64,000 nt of DNA from Paragonimus skrjabini miyazakii (GCA_014338405.1 JTDE01001322.1:5294-69293); one strand, 5' to 3'. Counted from the first letter of the stretch, positions 19,983 to 33,182 are shown. A program made the numbers and translations. Notes: generated by a model from the sequence alone, not told the origin.

Positions 19983-20508
19983 CATCTGTTCATCTTTCAC
20001 AACAGCTTTGACATCCTGATACTGTTTGCATAATATTCTAGCTGACTGGACTGTGGAAATCGGAAGCAGTAAGAGCCTTTGTTGCAGATCACACAAATTT
20101 ATTCCAGCGATCAAACATTCACGAAGTTGAATTTGTAATTGGTCTTCGAAATTACACTGAGCTGCTTAAGACTGAGTTTCCAGAACGAACTGTCTTGTAT
20201 CCTGGCTTTCACTTTTCACGAGTATACGAAACTTGGCTCGTTCAGCTGTTTCAAAATTTACAGGTTGGACATGTGGGAGCAGCGACTTCTTCAAGGATTC
20301 GTAGGAAAGGAAAGTTGGTGAATCAAGAAATGACAGGATTTTCACCAAGCTGTACGCACCTTTGCCAATTATGATGAGGAATTGCTCGGCTTTCTTCTCC
20401 GCCTTCATCTGTTTGTCCGTGAGATAGCATATTTCGAAGCATTCTAAAAAATCTGATTTCTCTCGACGAATGATGAATATTCAGAATTTCAAGTGGACAG
20501 GAATCCAT
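19983..20508 (-). pseudogene. gag of gypsy-type element C, interrupted by B
   Basis: Minus-strand frame from ATG 20508 (MDSCPLEILNIHHSSRE), with a frameshift near 20440 into MKAEKKAEQFLIIIGKGAYS and HVQPVNFETAERAKFRILV, then a further shift into CDLQQRLLLLPISTVQSAR. It corresponds residue by residue with the gag of B (NVHSSSREMED, HVQPVNFEAVERTKFHTLI, CLQQKLLLLTEASFQSAR). It is cut at 19983 by the end of B and resumes beyond 17516. Confidence 0.8.
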
Positions 20509-20559
20509 CGTAAGATGTTACAGAAGTCCGCGACGCTAGTTGTAGTGGTTTCAGGAATA

Positions 20560-20720
20560 CAGAAATGGAGTAGTTAACTTAGCTCAACCACAGGGCTAAC
20601 TTTGACGCAGCAGTAATAACAACCGAACTAAACAAAGCGAGTAATTTATCTCTCGAGCGTAATTGTACAGCCTATTATCAACAATGTAATAAAACAGCAA
20701 TAATAGGAAATGGGTTTAGT
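20560..20720 (-). repeat. LTR remnant of element C
   Basis: The minus strand near 20640-20570 reads GTTATTACTGCTGCG, then GGTTGAGCTAAG, matching the LTR of B (GTTATTACTACTGCG, GGTTTGAGCTAAG). Outer ends are not clear. A GCGTCGCGG stretch between it and the gag start is the decayed primer-binding region. Confidence 0.6.
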
Positions 20721-21194
20721 GACAATCACCACAAATCGTTATGAACCCTCTAAACATAAAGTTATAAAGAAGTGCACTCATCCGGGAAAATATTTCTCAT
20801 ATTACTGTTCCACAATTTGCAGGTGAGGGGTAAAAAACCATCAGTTGGACAAACAGTTCATCGCTTCATTCTTTTGAACAGTTGGCACCGAGGGACGCCA
20901 AAGCAACTATCAACTAACGTCATAATCACAATTCTTCCGGCTCGAACGCCGAAATAACGCACTTACGACGTAAAATTACAGACATTCGCATCAACGTTCA
21001 CCGACCCAAGTTGTCAAATCCCCGCCCACACCAGAGGCCAGTTGTCCTTGTTGATGCCAAGAGATGTATGGTGAGAACGATACACGATGCCGATCACCCT
21101 CCATCCACCAGGCGAACAAACGTTTATTCTAGCTGACCAAAATCTCTCACCAACGACAACTGCAAGCCGGATACAAGTTAGTGGTCGTTTTTCG
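20721..21194. other. Probable decayed gag/linker of the next gypsy element
   Basis: No secure motif. Position immediately before a protease-like block suggests the gag or spacer of the plus-strand element that follows; this is inference only. Confidence 0.35.
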
Positions 21195-22740
21195 GAAAAG
21201 ATCTAACCCCTGGAATAAACTTCCTAATCGATAAAGGAGCATAGTTCAACGTCATCCTACAGTCGAGGACGGGTCTGCGTTTGGGGTTCGGTAAAACATT
21301 TTCGGTAGCAAAGAATACGCCAAGTAAAGCGTTCAATCGTCCACTGTTAAGTCTAAATCCTTGTCTTCTTCGCGGATTTCGTTGATCTTTTCTCGTAGTT
21401 GACATCTATTTCTTCGGCGAAGACATCAATTTTTTTCAACAATCCTAATCGCCGGTTAATACGCGCCAACCACATCTGATCTTTGCCTCGGCAAAACTTT
21501 ATGTTCAAAGTGAAACTCCGCACGTAACTGTGATCAGTCTAGTGTTACCCGGTCCAGTCCTTTGTGAGCTTTATGAGCACCTCATATCCGAACCTTCACA
21601 GATGATTTCACCTGATAATGAAATACCGACCGTAACAATCGAGGTTGCCCATCACATTGTTACACGAGAACCACCAATAGGCAGCCTTCCGCGTTTCTTG
21701 GCTGCCGAAAAGCCAAAGGTAGCTCAAAGTGAGTTTGAGCACATGCTACTACTCGGCAGTATCCGACCACCCAGTAGTTCACGGACGTCGCCATGACTCA
21801 CCAAGTACTGATCGACGCAACCAATCTAGATAGACATTCAATTCCTCACACTCAAGATTTGAATTAAAATCTATCTTACAGACAGTTATTCACTAGATTT
21901 CAGTAGCTCACATGGAAATCCTGAAGACAACAGTCATAATATTATTCGAAATTTTTGACGTTCTACGCGTGCCCCTCGGTCTTATTCACGTTGCTGAAAC
22001 TTTCCAACCGTCTATACCCTAAGTCTGTTGCGGACTGAATTTTGTGTGCTCAAAAATCAACGACATGTTGGTCACCAGCTCCTTACTAGAAGAACGGCGT
22101 ACTCATTTGTGTTCAATAGTCGTTCGTTCATGGCGTTATGATATTACAGTTTATCTTAACTACAGGCCCATTTGGAATATCTTGCCTTATTTTATTCGAA
22201 CTGTATGTGTACGAACAAGGGCTAACCCCTGTCAGACAAATCGCAAACAACACTGATCTATCCAGAACCCACATCGTTGAAGCAACTTCGTCGATTAGAT
22301 AAACTTGTCAGTTTTTACGGTCGTTTTTATCCTCAGTTCTATTCTGAGGAAGCAGTTCACCAACATGCTTACATATAAGACACTTGTTTTCTTTTAGGGC
22401 TGCAACAAAAAGTGTTTCTAGGATGTTAAAAGAGGCAATCGACAGTATACCGTCACGCTTGCGCTAACTGTGGATATATCATTTGTGAATGTGGAATCAA
22501 TCCTGCGGCAACAATTCAGCAACAGATAGTTTCCACAAGTCTTTTTCTTCAAGCGCCTGCAACGAACCACCGAAGATATAGTGGTCTCAAAGAGACTCTA
22601 CTATGGATTTATCTAGATATATGCGATTTTCGACATGCTAAAGAAAGTAGAGGCTTTGTAGTTTTCAGAGATCACAGGCTTCTGAATAAAGTATTGTGAT
22701 CGACACATGTCACGCGCTCCCTCAAAGGATCTAACACGGA
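21195..22740 (+). pseudogene. Ty3/gypsy pol relic (protease, RT, RNase H), CsRn1-like
   Basis: Motifs in order: protease GINFLIDKGA near 21212 (DTG changed to DKG) with SFLVVDIYFFGEDINFF near 21395; RT start HHIVTREPPIGSLPRFLAAE near 21652 and FEHMLLLGSIRPPSSS near 21735; RT palm VPLGLIHVAETFQPS near 21970; KINDMLVTSS near 22050, where the YxDD motif is lost; SLKQLRRLDKLVSFYGRF near 22275; RNase H FRHAKESRGFVVFRDHRLL near 22630. The order is typical of gypsy pol, and the motif style resembles trematode CsRn1-type elements. Stops and frameshifts occur throughout. Integrase is not recognised downstream. Confidence 0.8.
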
Positions 22741-25700
22741 CTGTAATTTCTTGTTTTCAAAAGAACTCCATCATTTGAGCCTTCTCGAATCCATTCGCAA
22801 GCGCCACTTATGCAACAACGTCATGAGGTTTCAAATGTGTTTATTCACAGTCAAAAAACATTGTAGTATTTGGTAAAATCTACAACACAGTTAACCATCG
22901 GCAGCTGACTGGTTAGATACATCCTGAGGATTAACAAGAAATCTCGGCATGAGAACGCGTTAAAAACGAACTAAATAGTCAGCATTTCATCAGGCAAGTC
23001 AAAATCGTAGATGACTTAAGTGATCGACAAATTACTAATAAAAACTGCAAGTTGGCAAACATTCACCATCGAAGCCTAAAACACCATTGAACTAGTACAC
23101 TGAAGAAATAAAATTCTGCCTCTGCCCACTAAATATTACATCTGAGACTCACACTCCGAATGCGGTATGCTCCAAGATATGAAAGTTCAATACAAACAAA
23201 GCCTAATGTAACATCCTTTATTATACTGACATATAAAGATAGACATTACGAGAAATATTTCAGATTATATAGTAACAATTCTGCTGAAGCAAGTCACCTG
23301 ACTCGTGGCTGTTTTCGTCCAAATTGAATGCGCACCCCTGGAAACTTGACTATACCCCTGTTATGTGAACGGCAGACATCATAGCTTAGACGACGATGTT
23401 TCAACTGTCAGATATTTATCATTTGTGCCAGTCAACGGACCCAAATTAGCCTGATGTAAATGAAAAACTATCTCACAGCTGAGCGAGTATTACTAAAATT
23501 GCCACTAATGTTTTATCTCATAAATGGTTTGAATATGGTCAACGTTACACGGGATATCTTTCCTGAAGAAAATATGCTGAAATGCTTGGACACTGTCTCG
23601 ACACTCAAACACCAAATCAACTGATCAAACTAAACGAAAACCGGTTGAGTTAATTCATGCGTGTGATAGATGAAGTTGCATACATAAATGTTGCCGAAAC
23701 CGACAAAAAACAACCTACAACTACTGTAGTAATGGAGAAGACATTTAAATACTTCACAAGTCGGACGCAGACGCAAAATATGAGACCGCTGTTGCAAATT
23801 TTAATATGGCCGGTCTATCTTACAGACAAGCAAAACAAGTTTTAAGTATGGCCGCGAAGCAACATCGCCATCCTAATGTACGTCTCACAGATTGTCACAT
23901 CTTATGTGACTGAACGACGGATGGATTGAGAGATGACCAATTTATTTGGAAAACTACAACAAGACTGACTTACATAATTTGAGCATTATTATAGTTTACG
24001 GTAACTTTCACGTTACAAAAATCTTATCCGTTAGCCCGCCTTAAAAACACACAATCGACTTGAATTTTCCTGTTGTCAGAGTTCATTAACATTGTATATC
24101 CGAACCGGAAATTACATTCCGACCATCGTGGTTGTGAAATAAGCTGGTAGTTCATTGTTATATTTCCACCATTATACGTAGTTTCTAGGACTCGTTTAAC
24201 CACGAGCCGGAGTGAGATATTCTTTCTCTAATGAATGTGCAAGCTAAATTACAGCGTAAGTGACTTCAACAATTGTTGATATGAATTATCTACTAGTATA
24301 ATGAAACTAGATGTTCAAATATGGTTTTACTACAAAATATTTAACTAGGCTTTCACTTGTTAGCTTTTATACTGAGGGTGCGAGTAAAACGAAGTAGGTT
24401 TTTCAAAATCAAGATTATACTGGATTCGATGAAGTTTTCCCGGTCCTCCAGATATCGGATTTAGGGCAAAATTCACCATTAACTAGACTGTACGTTTACT
24501 AATCACAAGTATCCATTGCAAACTTCAAATTTACCATGCTGACGTGGAAACCGAAGTTAAGGTGAACTGTCACTGTACGCATGACTCATTTCCATATTTG
24601 CTTTTATTATGCAATGTACATGGCTTTGACTCTAATAATGTTGCCGAGCATGTGAAATTCCGACAAGCTGCATCGTGCAGCGTGCAATTTCTTCACTTTG
24701 TCATCCTACTCATAAGTAGTGTGATAGTTACAATAAATCAAAATGTTATTTCCTGTTAATTGGAGTACGCTTGGGAACGAATTTGCGTACATAATTTCAG
24801 AATAACTTGCGATCAGTCGGTTGAACGGTTTATTGTTCAACTTTCATTTCTATTCCGAAGATGCTTCTATGCCATTGGTGAAACTCAAACAACAACCAGT
24901 ATTTGCGAGTGCTAACTTACGGCTCTGAAAATACGTTTCTTGTTTATCTCTGATGCCACTATTACCCTTTTTTCCGAATTGTATATCTAGTCATTACTCA
25001 ATGTTACTCGTAGCATGATCCATTAAGTCTCTTTTTGGTGAGTGCCCGTGTCTATTGTTTAACCATCAACCTGGATGTGATTTCTGTTTGGGCAGTCACA
25101 CTGGCAATTTTGAACTGTGATATGTTCACGTGGATTTTTGTTGAAGCTAACTGCTTTCGGTGGGCTCCACTACGAACGAAAATCAAACCTAGTGCTTCCT
25201 ATGGAAATAGATCGGTCGAAAGACTGATCTGAACGCAAAATCTGCGATTATATTTGAATGGTATTTAATTTCTTATCAATGTATTAATTACTGAATGAAG
25301 ATGAGTTGCTTGTCTATCCGGAAGATCAGCTCATACATAATAAAAGCGTTCATCAAAGCCGTCCATAAATAATCAAATAATCGACCTGGATCAATGTTTT
25401 TAACGAGCACGGACCAGCAGCTAAAAATGGACACTTTTTCTGTTCACTCTGAGCAGTGCGGTGTGTGTGGGCGTCACACGTGAGCACAACATTTCCTGAA
25501 GAACTCTGTAGAGCGGAACCGTTACCTTGACTTAATTTGGAGGACTACACGACAGGACCGCACAAAATGCCTCCGTGGCAATGTATAATGCAGCATTTAA
25601 AGAAAACATTGATTAGTTTAACGCACTGAGAAAGACTCAAACTACTCGTACTAAACGGACTGGACAGCGGATAAAACTTCTGCTGGGTAGTACTACCATA

Positions 25701-25848
25701 GTATTGTAAACAGACAACACGAAATCAACATCCAACTGGAGTAGATCAGTTGGATCATGTTGGCATCAATTGTTCTTATGTGAGTAACCTATTAAGTCGA
25801 GGTGTAGGTAAGCCCACACCTACTCTCTAATATGGAGTTCACATAGGT
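22741..25848. other. Unassigned DNA
   Basis: No conserved domain, tRNA or repeat partner seen. The first part may hold decayed RNase H and integrase of the preceding pol. Short frames at 23657-23845, 24544-24759 and 25035-25232 are unrecognised. Confidence 0.5.
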
Positions 25849-26109
25849 CTACCATTTGCAGGGTGTTGTGACCGACAGATTTTCCCGTTGGTATTTATTA
25901 TGGTAAGTGAAACAGTTCAAAACTTCATAGTTACATGTTGGCTTTTGATCAAAAAGCAAATTTACACAACGAATACCGTCTGATTGATTGTTCATGTCAT
26001 GTATCTGAATAGTGCGTATCGCGCAACCAACTCGTATGCTTTCAATATCTGACGGCTCAATCTCAATCCTTTTGGTTTCTCGTTTACTCTGTCTTTGACA
26101 GTATGACAA
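25849..26109 (-). other. Unrecognised 86-codon open frame
   Basis: Polar, Lys/Arg/Glu-rich N-terminal part and five Cys (VGCAIRTIQIHD, RCVNLLFDQKPTCNYEVLNC). No family recognised and no supporting splice sites on this strand. On the opposite strand the same place has an acceptor-like TTTGCAG (ending 25861) and a GTAAGT donor (25903), bounding 41 bases that could be a micro-exon. Both readings are weak. Confidence 0.15.
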
Positions 26110-29100
26110 CGGAACACTATTGCTGCTTCGGTAGCCCTAGGAAGTATACTGCAAAAGCAAGGTTGTCATTACTGATCTCAGTGAAGTTATCCCAGAGGCA
26201 ATTGTTGATAAGTTCGGATTTTGCGTAGATAAACTATTTGTGTCAATTAACAATGAACAGTAACCGGGGAAACAAACACTGAACTATGAACCAAGATGGA
26301 GACAAATTAGCGAGTAGTGATAGTTTAGCTTCCGTTAGATTAGTTAAACAGAATATAAAGTCCATACCAGGCACTAATAACAATGGATCGTCACATTAGA
26401 CATAAAAATGGCGGTCCACACACAATTAATCATAGATTGATAATTGATCAGAGCTTCCGGTTCGACAAGTAACGTGTGAGGTAGCAAAGATCAAAATAAC
26501 CGTATGTAAGCCCAAGTTGATCTCTGAACATTAATGTGAATAGTAATTGAAATATCGAAAGTCAATAGATCACAGTTGCGATAGGTTTAAATTTAATTAC
26601 GTTTGCATTTTGTCTATGCTGTCTTTTGTCACATTTGTATTGTCATTCGGCACACACGTTTATATATCGTTACGTGTCAAACCAAATCCAATCTGAAAGT
26701 TTCGTTTCCACCAAATTATACAGATAGCCTTTATCTGTAACACTGACTTTCACAGATATACTTTTTCATTACCCTTCAGACTGATACCACTGAAAATTTG
26801 GTTGTTCTAACTCATTTCCGTAGACTTAAACACGTTTAAACTTATGGTAGTTTCGGTTTTCATCCTCGGAAGACCGCAATATCAGCGATGTTCTTGTGCG
26901 TGATACAGAAAATTAGTGTTTCCCGATGGAAGTTTTACGTTGTATGCTATCAAAAACATAAGCCTTCAATGAACCGAAACGTTCAACATGCCCACAGCTT
27001 TTAGTCTCCTCCGCCACAACAAAATGCCGGTTTTTTAACACACCAACAAGCGGATGTACGGAGTTCAGTGATCAGAAGGTCTCAGTGGAGCGTTCCACAT
27101 AATTACTCGGAGCGATAGTGTGCCAGCATTGGATGTATCCAAGGCTTTATTTAGTGTGCGTCGACAGCCACTGCTTTTACGTCTGGAAGCTCTAAGCAGT
27201 AATCTTGAAGTTACCCTGTTTTAAGGATCTGTTCTATCATTGTGTGGATTGATGTAATTTTGTTCATTTTTAGTGTCATTAAATTCATATATTTTTGTCC
27301 AAATGGGTTAAAAACCTCACGCCAAAATATTTTCCCTCTCTCCACACCAATCAAGTGGATTGGATGGATTTTATCTACGAAGCATTCTCATGAGTTTTGT
27401 CAGCTACGGAATTAAAACAAAATCCTTCCTCTTCCCACATGTACTGTCTCACTGGTTTTACTGTTGCCCAGAAATTTTCTAGAACACTGTGACCAATAGG
27501 GTGACAATAATTTATTACCATACGAGACATTGATATCTTCCTGTAAATTAACACAAAGCTTATTATATCAAAATTTTAAAGCGTATGAATGCTATATGAT
27601 TCCAATCATCCCCCACCCCCACCTCCACATCTACGCCAGGTTAGAAATCTACACCTACATATATACACTTATATTCCGTCTGTGTTTTTTTTTGTTTGCT
27701 CTTCCTATAAATGGTTTGCTGTTACGTCTAAGATGGGCTTACAACGGCTGACCATGAAGATAAATACAAAGGAAGTGGTTGTGTAGCTTTTAAGTGGTTG
27801 CTTCCAGATGTACGTATAATAATTTCTTGATGTGACTATTGCTCAGTGCCGCACTCTAAACAATCACTTATTTCTAATAAACGATGCAAGTGACTTTCAG
27901 AGAAATGCTTCCCGAAGCACTTATCGAATTCTCATATAATGATCATTACTTTCTTCTAAACAACATTTAATATAACACACGCACACACATAATGCTTTAC
28001 TATCGTTCGACTTTCGACTCACCACGGGAAGCTGAATAGTTGGTGTGGTTGACCTCTAGGCAGAAGTCAAACACTGTTAACGGAAACCGTACTGCTGGAG
28101 TTATACCTCAGGGTTACTGCAACAGACCACAAAATACGGCTTAAACACTCCATATTACAACGTTCTGGTAACAAGTTATGGAATTATAAGGGGATTTCAG
28201 TGCTTATGTAAGGCAAACTTAAACATCGCATGTGTGCATACATTTTTGACTACAGTCAACAACTGGGACTAATTTTGTTTCAAGCTAACATTCTCGTCAA
28301 CGTCGGTTCTAAATTTACTCAAAATCTTTTTCACACAAGAATTATTTAATGTTTAATCAAGGCTGGCCTGCTCTGTTCTCTACGGTACTAGTTTACGATC
28401 AGTGTGAAGATAATCTTTTCTATAGTGTCGCCTGTCTAGCAGCTCTCAAGTCAGTTGGCATACAATGATTATAACGGAACCGGTGAGCTCTTGTCTTACG
28501 AGAAACTCTAAACGGAAAGAAGACACTTAAAGTGAATGTTTATTGGCTGTGTTTGAGACAGGTAGCCTGGTAGCAGTATAATCCGTTTTCCTTTAAAATT
28601 TCAACTTTATTTGAGATCGGTTTATTGCGTCATTCATTGTTTGCACAGTCATACATCAGTCGCAACTTTTATTATGTAGAACGCCTGAATGACAGTAGTT
28701 TAGTGAAATTATTCTAATCCTTCTACTTTAACTGTCACACACCACCAGTTCCATGTACACGGTAGCGATTAATTGTACAGTCTAGACGAAATCTGGAGAA
28801 ACTGTGGATGATCGATTTGTCGCTTACAGTAAATTAACCTGTCTGTGCTGAAGTTGAATTTGCCCGCAGCAATAAGCTTTCTCTGATCGATTAAATCGGC
28901 ATGCCTAATAGACACATGTTTTATGTAGGTACAAATTAGATGTTCGTTCTGAAACAGTCCCATCTGTCCCTATTCTTAAGTATCTTGTCGTTGAGTGCTC
29001 GCAAACGACTACAGTGTTCTAGCACTAGTTATAGACGGAGTAATTTAAGGCTGCTTGGTACATAATCGCATTTTTCCAAAACTGATGAGTTCTTATTCAG

Positions 29101-30407
29101 GTTGGCCTCGGAAAAATGCTATTTATTGGTTCAGTAAGAATTTCCCCCCGTGAAAATCCAAGTCAAGGTTATCTTACGCAATCACAATATGTGAATTGTA
29201 TATGGAAATATATAATTTCTCTGAGGCTCTGGCGGTAACATAAATTTAATGAAAAACAGAATTGAGTTGCTTTGGTGACCGACGAATGCTGATTGTGAGC
29301 ATAAGTCCAAAATAAGCTTGTATAATTTCATCCGCTGTTATGTTTGACCACCATTTTGTTGTACGTTGCCAGTGGATTCCAACGTAATTTAGCTTTCATA
29401 AAACTCTTCTATATAGACATGACAATTTAAAAACATGTCATCTTTATTTAATTATATCGCAGATAGTTCGGCTGTGTGTGACAATTATCTGTTTTGTGGC
29501 CTGGATTTTAATCGGCATCGCTTCATTTTAAGTCAGTATATTCCGTATACCTAAAATAAATTACCCCAATGGCATTTTGTACAAAAAAGTAGATATCTCA
29601 TATGATGGAATATACCAGTACAGTTGGGTGAAGTTAGAAAACATTTCACATCGTGCTTACTTCCTTGCATAAAAACGATAAGCATACAATGTGAGACTCA
29701 GGCACATTGCGAGGAGGAATAGCTAACACTGAAGGTTCATTTTCATCTGACCACCTCTAATGAGATTCCCTATTTTGATCCGCCTTCATTTGGTTACTTG
29801 CTGAATCATTCTGGCAGAATACAGTGTATTTTCTCTGGGATATACCTGACCATTTACCAAATACCACCTACGCGTTTCTGACCAAGCACTTTTATTTTGT
29901 ACAACAAATCAGTGAATATTGCGTTCAATACTGCTCATTACAAACACGTTCTAGTGAGATAGAAAATACTCAAGTGGTTTGGTGATCTAAACTATAACCT
30001 CTACTCTCATGCGGTAAGTGTGAGCCCTTTATTGTTCACGTAACGTGCTTATGAAGAGAAAGTAAAACGGTGCACTCAGTTGAGGGAGAATGTTTGTTTC
30101 CATTTCATTTGTACATTCAAAAAGAATGCATGTGTTTGGTGCAAACGACTGGTGTAGAAAACACCACCCTACTATAAAACTATCGAGAATAGAAACATAC
30201 AGGCGAAAATATGTTTTCGATAATTCATCTCCAAGCCGGTACATTTATATAAGGAGTTAATAGAGTTAGACCGAGATATCGATCAGACTTATTACAAAGA
30301 AACTAGGTCACTGGTCAGTCAGTTGGCGATGGATTGATTGGCCAATTATATTACGCCTGTTCATTAGTTTGACCGTGCAGATTGGCGATCGATCCGGTGG
30401 ATTTGTG
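26110..30407. other. Unassigned AT-rich DNA, one weak RT-like trace
   Basis: Mostly featureless. At about 27115-27210 the plus strand reads VPALDVSKALFSVRRQPLLL, which resembles the first catalytic block of LINE reverse transcriptases, but no neighbouring RT block was found. A C-rich run lies near 27610. Nothing else is recognised. Confidence 0.4.
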
Positions 30408-30736
30408 GCCATGGTAGGTGTAGCGCCTGAACAAACCATTTTCGCTGACATAATACCGGGTCAAGCAGCCTGATTCCAATAGCCTAGGCAGTACAAAATG
30501 TTCTAATTCGGACAGTTTTTGATGGGTTGCCTGGCACGCGATATCCCACTTTGAAGGCTTGATCGGTTGTTACCTGATGCTCGCTTTCAACCAAATGAGC
30601 GAGGATAACACTGCTAAGCGATCGTGATTCCCCGTGCCACAGCCATCGTGGATGGTGTTCTTGGATTCGTTTTGAATGCTGTCTTGACGTTCAACCAATA
30701 CAACCTGCTCCACAGGAACAAGTGAATGAGTAGATA
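30408..30736 (-). pseudogene. Penelope-like element, GIY-YIG endonuclease fragment
   Basis: Minus-strand translation reads YSFTCSCGAGCIG, stop, TSRQHSKRIQEHHPRWL, then LSSVILAHLVESEHQV, QAFKVGYRVPG and finally DPVLCQRKWFVQALHLPWP. This order matches the C-terminal GIY-YIG endonuclease of Penelope-like elements: the YIG block (here CIG), TSR/R, EH, the SxIxxHL...H block and the LCxxK..V..L.LPW ending. Two stops break it. The RT that should lie upstream (higher coordinates) is not recognised, so this is a fragment. It differs from the endonuclease at 47950-48240, so two lineages are present. Confidence 0.8.
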
Positions 30737-32087
30737 CACATAAATGAAGTCTGAACTGTTAATCTATCTTTGTTGTAAAGCATGAGAATTGGGGATGTGG
30801 AGAATTGAATACGAAGCTAAGCTGTAGCATAGGTCCTGCTAATTGTCTGGTTGAGCCTATTTGTCAGCCGTTTGTTAAAGCATCAGTATCATACCGTTAA
30901 TGAAAGAATACCTTCAAGCTACTGACCGAAGATTTTACAGGTTTGACCATCGTAATTAAATTGTATTGTGTAGTCAATCTCATGTCTCTTAAATTTTGTC
31001 ATTCATGTTAATTTGCAGTTTCATAACTAAGTTTTTAATCCCTGTTGCTAGATTTTGAGCCGGTAGGTTGTGTGCCTGAAGTGGAGCGCACTGGTCACAC
31101 ACATTTCGAACAGAAAATTTCTGGAAATGATAACTAAAATTTCACGACAAGAAGGCTCATTTCATAGCGAACCAGCATTAAAAGTTAAAGCAACTTCCTT
31201 TAGATTAAATATGTGATGTCAGATTACAAGATAATAGCTGGGGAAAGGGTCTTGTTTTCATAACCCAAATACAGGATTATTTTCCACCCACCCCTGATGT
31301 TTGTTCACTGATCAGAACACTGACAGATTACTTCTTTCACAATTAGTAGGTTCGCTATAAAATACATTAGAGAGAGGTTGGATTTATAAGAGAATTAGAG
31401 AGGGTATCTGAAAAGAATAACAATGTATTCGGTAAGAATGGTTCAGTCAATAAACTATCAGTGACTGATCAGTGAAAGTTAAGCCAAACAGACGGGTTTA
31501 AGTAAAATTGGCTTTGTAGTGTATAAACAAAAGAGTTCTAAGAACAAAGAGTCTCTATTTATCGCTATTCGTCTTCATAACCAAAGAAACTTCCTTTTGG
31601 AGTCACCTCACTAAATTGGCGGTTAGTTTTGCTATCTTGGCCTATTGAAGTCCGTATCTCAGAGTGTATGACAAGAGAGCTCGCAGATGCTACACATTTC
31701 TTGCAGATGTTATTGATGGAAGACACAATGTAAAGAGTCCAACGAGCCTGGAGTAGGCTTCAAAACGAATGATCAACTGTACCGTTGACTTCAAACCTCA
31801 ACAGTATGATAGACGGTTTAGGTGTGGGAGGTAGACGGACGTGGTGACTAAAAACAGCCATAGGGTCGGTCTTGTGCTTCTGACTGAATTTTGACCATTA
31901 ATCACAAACTATATTTGATATGTCATTTGCTAACCGTTTACATTTATTTTCAACACTTTTGAAGCATTTGTAGCTGTATAACACAGCTAATAAGTTCTTG
32001 ACATAAGTTTAAAACAATGGAAAATCTCCTCCACGACATATCCGACATATGATGGTTAAACATGTTGTTTGGTATGTTTTTCAAATG
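30737..32087. other. Unassigned DNA
   Basis: No recognisable coding or RNA feature; Penelope RT sequence was looked for and not found. Confidence 0.45.
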
Positions 32088-32378
32088 TCACAAGACTGCC
32101 AAATTTTGGAAAGTGTGGCGAAGAAGCTTGATAAAGCTATATAAGCTGTGACCGTACAGGTTTTTCAGTATTTCTAATTGATACGGTATTCTCATGCGGG
32201 TACGTAAAATAAATGTTAATGGTTGGCGGTCTTTCTGGAATGGAAGTGTTGCCGAAACTAGCTGATGGTCGAACAACACCCTAACACTATCACAAGTATA
32301 ACTAATAATCCACAGGTTCCACCATTTACTATGTTCAAGTTCACAGGCAAGTTGAAATTCATTCAGAGTTGCTAACAT
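32088..32378 (-). CDS. Unrecognised ATG-initiated 96-codon frame
   Basis: Starts with ATG (32378) and ends with a TGA. The product is rich in Leu, Trp and basic residues (SKWWNLWIISYTC, LTFILRTRMRIPYQLEIL). No signal peptide, domain or homologous frame in the window was identified, and no flanking splice sites stand out. It may be a chance frame or part of a decayed element. Confidence 0.15.
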   Translation of the reverse strand: MLATLNEFQLACELEHSKWWNLWIISYTCDSVRVLFDHQLVSATLPFQKDRQPLTFILRTRMRIPYQLEILKNLYGHSLYSFIKLLRHTFQNLAVL

Positions 32379-32439
32379 ATTTTAGATTCAGGTACGTTAT
32401 CCGGGCAGTCACTTTCAGAAAACACGACATTCGTGTTTC

Positions 32440-32640
32440 CCTCTAGTCAAACCACATCCATAGTGCTTATTTCTGACACGGTCTGGACTTTAACTCCTGT
32501 CGTGCTTTCATGAAGCAGCAGTGTTGACGGCTGCGCCAATAACCCCACATTGGACGCAACCAAATTATCACCTCTAAACACACAGACACATTAGTCTGTG
32601 TGTAGTGATCAAGATGCTAGACGGCATTGTGATTAGATAG
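32440..32640 (-). mobile_element. Degenerate tRNA-derived SINE (family 1)
   Basis: Plus-strand text near 32525-32565 (GCTGCGCCAATAACC, CCACATTGGACGCAACCAAA) aligns with the SINE near 50985-51015 (ACTGCGCCATTGGCC, CACATTGGGCACAACCGAA). Box A is therefore on the minus strand near 32530. The hammerhead zone (about 32425-32470) is too degraded to fold convincingly. It is a single arm, with no head-to-head partner seen. Confidence 0.65.
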
Positions 32641-33182
32641 TAGCGGTCCTGTTAACTTTAACTAATAATCTCATGATTACTACTTATTAGTCATGCTGAA
32701 ACCGCAAAATGTTTTAGACTTCTGAAGCAGTCCGATGACATTTTTTAAGTCATAATCTTTTGTTATATGACAATTAAACGGTACACACGAGTTCTCACAA
32801 CATTCCCATTCTGTAATGTTTTTCATTCAGCCTTCTTGTAACACCTGTATCTTTTCTAAAGCGGCTGTCTTAATTAACTTCAGAGTGTTATATTGATTAA
32901 ACCAGCAGAGGAAGAGATAAAGTGATCATCGTATGACGGAAGCCTGGTGGGGTGAAACTGTTGAACTTCCTGTATGAGCCGGTTGTGAATTTCAGAGGCT
33001 CAGTAGATGTTTAAAGCCATTCAGTTACAACATTATCAGATAGAAGCAACTTATTATGCTAGAGCACTTTCCTAGAAGGAATACACTGCACAGGTATAAA
33101 AGTGTTTCTTCGGTGGGGTTCCTCTTTCGGGAATGAAACCATTAGAATCGAATTAGGAGGCGCGGGTGAAGAAATCAAAAGG
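32641..33182. other. Unassigned DNA
   Basis: No recognisable feature up to the 5' truncation point of the RTE LINE copy. Confidence 0.45.
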
